This document shows positions 61,793 through 64,000 of a DNA stretch of 64,000 nucleotides, one piece after another. Under the pieces are notes generated by a model. The model was given only the letters and a program-made list of their open reading frames with translations, was not told the DNA's origin and did not search any database. The stretch comes from Shinella sp. PSBB067 (lineage in GTDB: Bacteria > Pseudomonadota > Alphaproteobacteria > Rhizobiales > Rhizobiaceae): the NCBI RefSeq assembly GCF_016839145.1, contig NZ_CP069304.1:434001-498000 (forward strand), in the 5' to 3' direction. The translations under genes were made by a program, and so were the position numbers. Position 1 is the stretch's first letter; the number at the start of each line of letters is the position of its first letter.

Positions 61793-62140
61793 TCAGGGCT
61801 TGGGCACGACCATCGCGAACTTGCGGAAGGGCGTCAGAACGTCGAGCCAGGCGGTCTCGCCCTTCGGCACGACGACGATCGTGCCTGGGCCGATGCGCTT
61901 CGTCTCGCCCGCGCCGATGCGGCAGTCGGCCTCGCCCTCGATCACCACGAAGGTCTCCTCCAGCGCGCGCGCCGGATAGGGATAGACGCCGGGCTCGGCG
62001 ATCCACACGGCCGCCTTGACGGCCGCCGCGCTGTCGCCCTGGTCCTCCCAGATCATGCGGTGGTAGGATTGCGCGCCGTTTTCCGCCACGGCCGCCGCGG
62101 TGCGGCCGGTGTCGTCCTTCACGTTCCAGTAGATCGACAT
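61793..62140 (-). CDS. Cupin-domain protein (115 aa)
   Basis: Single small cupin barrel: WIAEPGVYPYPARALEETFVVIEGEADCRIGAGETKRIGPGTIVVVPKGE matches the two cupin motifs, with few of the usual histidines, so metal binding is uncertain. Such genes beside DAO-family oxidases in polyamine or opine loci are commonly annotated as cupin or ethanolamine-type proteins of unknown role. It lies 15 bases after the oxidase stop. Confidence 0.85.
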   Translation of the reverse strand: MSIYWNVKDDTGRTAAAVAENGAQSYHRMIWEDQGDSAAAVKAAVWIAEPGVYPYPARALEETFVVIEGEADCRIGAGETKRIGPGTIVVVPKGETAWLDVLTPFRKFAMVVPKP

Positions 62141-62155
62141 TGTTCGTCCTCCTTC

Positions 62156-63478
62156 TCAGTGATGCGGCGGCAGTTCCACGCCGTCCCGCTTGCTCATGAA
62201 ATTGTCGACCGCGCGCATCTCGCGCAGCTTGTAGCTCGGGCCGTAGTCCATCCACCACGGCGCGCGGTGCAGCGGCTCGACCTTGAGGTCGAGGTCCTGC
62301 TCGGGCTTGCCGGTCGCCCAGTCGGAAAGGATGCCGCCGAGCATGGTGCCGGTCGGCACGCCGCGGCCGGAAAGGCCGGTGAGGGCGACGATGCCGGGCG
62401 CAAGTCCGTAGAGCCGGGGAACGGTGCGGTACTGCATGTCGAGTTCGCCGAACCAGAAATAGTCCCAGCGCACCTCCTCCGTCAGTTGCGGATGCAGCCA
62501 TTTCAGCCGGTCTGTCATGACCTGCTTCGAATAGTCGAGGTCCCGGCCGCGCGGCCCCCGGAGGAACATCGAGGCGACGATGCGGTTGTCGGCGGTCCAC
62601 TTGTAGCAGTAGAAATCGCCGCGTCCGTCGATCATCGTCGTGTTCTGCGGCAGCACCGTCTCGCGCGCCCGGTCGGAGAGCGGGTTGGTGGCGCAGACAT
62701 AGACCGGCATGATGCGGTAGCTCTTGTCGAGGCCGGGCCAGCCGTCCACCGTATAGGCGCCGGTGGCGAAGATGACCTTGTCGGCGATGACGTGGCCGGC
62801 CTCGCCGATCACCTTCCACTTGCCGCCCGCCTTCTCGCAGCGCCTTGCGGGGGAGCGGGTATAGAGCGCGGCGCCTTCGCTGATCGCCGCTGCCGCAAGG
62901 CCGCGGGCATATTTCAGCGGATGGATATGCGCGCCCTCCTCGTGCAGCCAGCCGCCGTAGAGGCGTGGGCTGCCGGTGATGCGCTCTATCTCGTCGCGAT
63001 CGAGCATGCGGGTGCGCGCACCGACGGCGTTGTAGCTTTCCGTCTTGTGCTCGAGCGGCGACAGGTGGCCGGGGCGCATCGCCCCGATGACGAGGCCGTT
63101 CTGCACCCATTCGCAGTCGATGGCGTAGCGCCGGATGTATTCGGCGGCCCGGTCGGCGGCACGCGTCTGGCGGTGGATGAGGCGTTCAGCCCAAGGCTGG
63201 CCGAGAAGCGAGCGGATCTTGTCCAGCGAATAGTAGGAGAAGGTGGGGCTGCAATGGCCGGCATTGCGGCCGGAGCCGCCATAGCCGGCTTCCTCGCGCT
63301 CCAGGATGGCGACCGAGACTCCCTTGCGCCGAAGCTCGATGGCGGTGGTGAGCCCGGTATAGCCGGCCCCGACGATGCAGACGTCGACGACCTTCTCGCC
63401 TTCGAGCCGCTCGGTCTGCGGCGGCGGCGGGGCGGAGGCGAACCAGTAGGATTGGTCGAAGGGAGAAAACTTTGTCAT
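62156..63478 (-). CDS. FAD-dependent oxidoreductase, DAO/PuuB-like (440 aa)
   Basis: Dinucleotide fold VDVCIVGAGYTGLTTAIELRRKGVSVAILE at about residues 30-60, GYGGSGRNAGHCSP (the FAD-contact segment of the gamma-glutamylputrescine oxidase branch), and VALTGLSGRGVPTGTMLGG near the C-terminus. The enzyme probably oxidises an amine or N-substituted amino acid taken up by the linked peptide/opine-type importer. The start MTKFSPFD lies 4 bases after the permease stop. Confidence 0.88.
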   Translation of the reverse strand: MTKFSPFDQSYWFASAPPPPQTERLEGEKVVDVCIVGAGYTGLTTAIELRRKGVSVAILEREEAGYGGSGRNAGHCSPTFSYYSLDKIRSLLGQPWAERLIHRQTRAADRAAEYIRRYAIDCEWVQNGLVIGAMRPGHLSPLEHKTESYNAVGARTRMLDRDEIERITGSPRLYGGWLHEEGAHIHPLKYARGLAAAAISEGAALYTRSPARRCEKAGGKWKVIGEAGHVIADKVIFATGAYTVDGWPGLDKSYRIMPVYVCATNPLSDRARETVLPQNTTMIDGRGDFYCYKWTADNRIVASMFLRGPRGRDLDYSKQVMTDRLKWLHPQLTEEVRWDYFWFGELDMQYRTVPRLYGLAPGIVALTGLSGRGVPTGTMLGGILSDWATGKPEQDLDLKVEPLHRAPWWMDYGPSYKLREMRAVDNFMSKRDGVELPPHH

Positions 63479-63482
63479 CCTG

Positions 63483-64000
63483 TCACCCGTTGTGTGAACG
63501 CACGTCGAGGGCATCGCGCAGCCCGTCGCCGATGAAGTTGAAGCCCGTGACCGCGATGGTGATCGCAAGGCCGGGCACGATGGCGAGCCACGGCGCGGCG
63601 GCGAGATATTGCTGCGCGCCGTTGAGCATGTTGCCCCAACTGGGCAGCGGCGGCTGGATGCCGTAGCCGAGGAAGGAGATATAGGCTTCCATCAGGATCG
63701 AGCGCGCGACGGTGAGGGTCGCCGCGACGACGATCGGTCCCATCACGTTGGGCAGGATCTCGCGGAACATGATCCAGCCGTTCGACAGGCCCAGCATGCG
63801 CGCCGCCATGACGAACTCGCGCTCGCGCACCGATTTCACCTCCGCCTCGACGATGCGCGCCACCTCCATCCAGCTCGTGAAGGCGATGATCAGCGTGATC
63901 ATCATCGGGCTCGGCTTGATGAAGGCGGCGAGCGTCAGGAGCAGGAAGACCGAGGGGAAGGAGAGGAAGGCGTCGACCAGCCGCATCAGCACGGTTCCCG
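63483..64000 (-). CDS. DppC-like ABC permease, C-terminal part (cut by right edge)
   Basis: The last ~171 residues of a dipeptide-class permease. FPSVFLLLTLAAFI, the EAA loop REREFVMAARMLGLSNGWIMFREILPNV, EAYISFLGYGIQPPLPSWGNML and the end GDGLRDALDVRSHNG are all hallmarks of DppC/OppC. The N-terminus is beyond base 64000. It is upstream in the same operon as the oxidase, cupin and fused ATPase. Confidence 0.92.
   Translation of the reverse strand, partial: GTVLMRLVDAFLSFPSVFLLLTLAAFIKPSPMMITLIIAFTSWMEVARIVEAEVKSVREREFVMAARMLGLSNGWIMFREILPNVMGPIVVAATLTVARSILMEAYISFLGYGIQPPLPSWGNMLNGAQQYLAAAPWLAIVPGLAITIAVTGFNFIGDGLRDALDVRSHNG

Overview
The window looks like chromosome or megaplasmid DNA of a high-GC alphaproteobacterium of the Hyphomicrobiales, most likely Rhizobiaceae. 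Three things suggest this: a GcrA-family regulator (a family essentially confined to alphaproteobacteria), a Zur/AztABCD zinc system of the rhizobial-Paracoccus type, and the very high density of ABC importers in compact operons with 1-8 base overlaps. I see no rRNA, tRNA, CRISPR array, insertion sequence or phage genes. Nearly all of the sequence is nutrient and metal acquisition.

Layout. (1) 1-5600, minus strand: ROK regulator, binding protein, double-domain permease, ATPase and inositol-monophosphatase-like phosphatase (cut by the left edge). (2) 5750-6030: possible LysR remnant. (3) 6100-13150: RpiR/SIS regulator divergent from a metallophosphoesterase plus a second FbpABC/AfuABC-type importer, then a frameshifted VOC gene. 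(4) 13977-22551: hydroxamate-type siderophore operon with FecI sigma factor, FecR, TonB-dependent receptor with STN domain, binding protein, fused permease, siderophore-interacting reductase and ATPase. It ends in a broken ABC-exporter fragment fused to a dead DUF1007 gene. (5) 23184-38516: metal island. It holds a GcrA-like regulator, two DUF1007 proteins, an RcnA/NiCoT-type permease, a cobalamin-riboswitch-controlled corrinoid uptake operon, two COG0523 (CobW-like) GTPases, Zur, and the AztABCD zinc importer. Four Zur-like boxes lie at three promoters, one of them in front of the GcrA-like gene. Decayed peptide-transporter and thioesterase genes close the island. (6) 38542-50981: a TetR-controlled catabolic region with amidohydrolases, aminotransferase, class II aldolase, deacetylase-fold hydrolase, polar amino-acid-type ABC importer, carbamoylase-like amidase and an AruI-like ThDP decarboxylase. 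Two related palindromes flank tetR. (7) 51207-60083: GntR-controlled sugar or amino-sugar locus with SIS protein, ROK kinase, GMC oxidoreductase and a CUT1 importer. (8) 60142-64000, minus strand: peptide/opine-type ABC importer (right edge cuts the permease) with a DAO-family oxidase and a cupin.

How the parts work together. Regions 1 and 3 both pair an AfuABC-like importer with a phosphatase, and both have a sugar-type regulator (ROK, or RpiR with a sugar-phosphate SIS domain), suggesting uptake and dephosphorylation of phosphorylated compounds. Region 5 is a coherent low-zinc response, with the unusual addition of a cell-cycle-type regulator behind a predicted Zur operator. Regions 6 and 7 are each a divergent pair of operons tied together by matched operator sequences.
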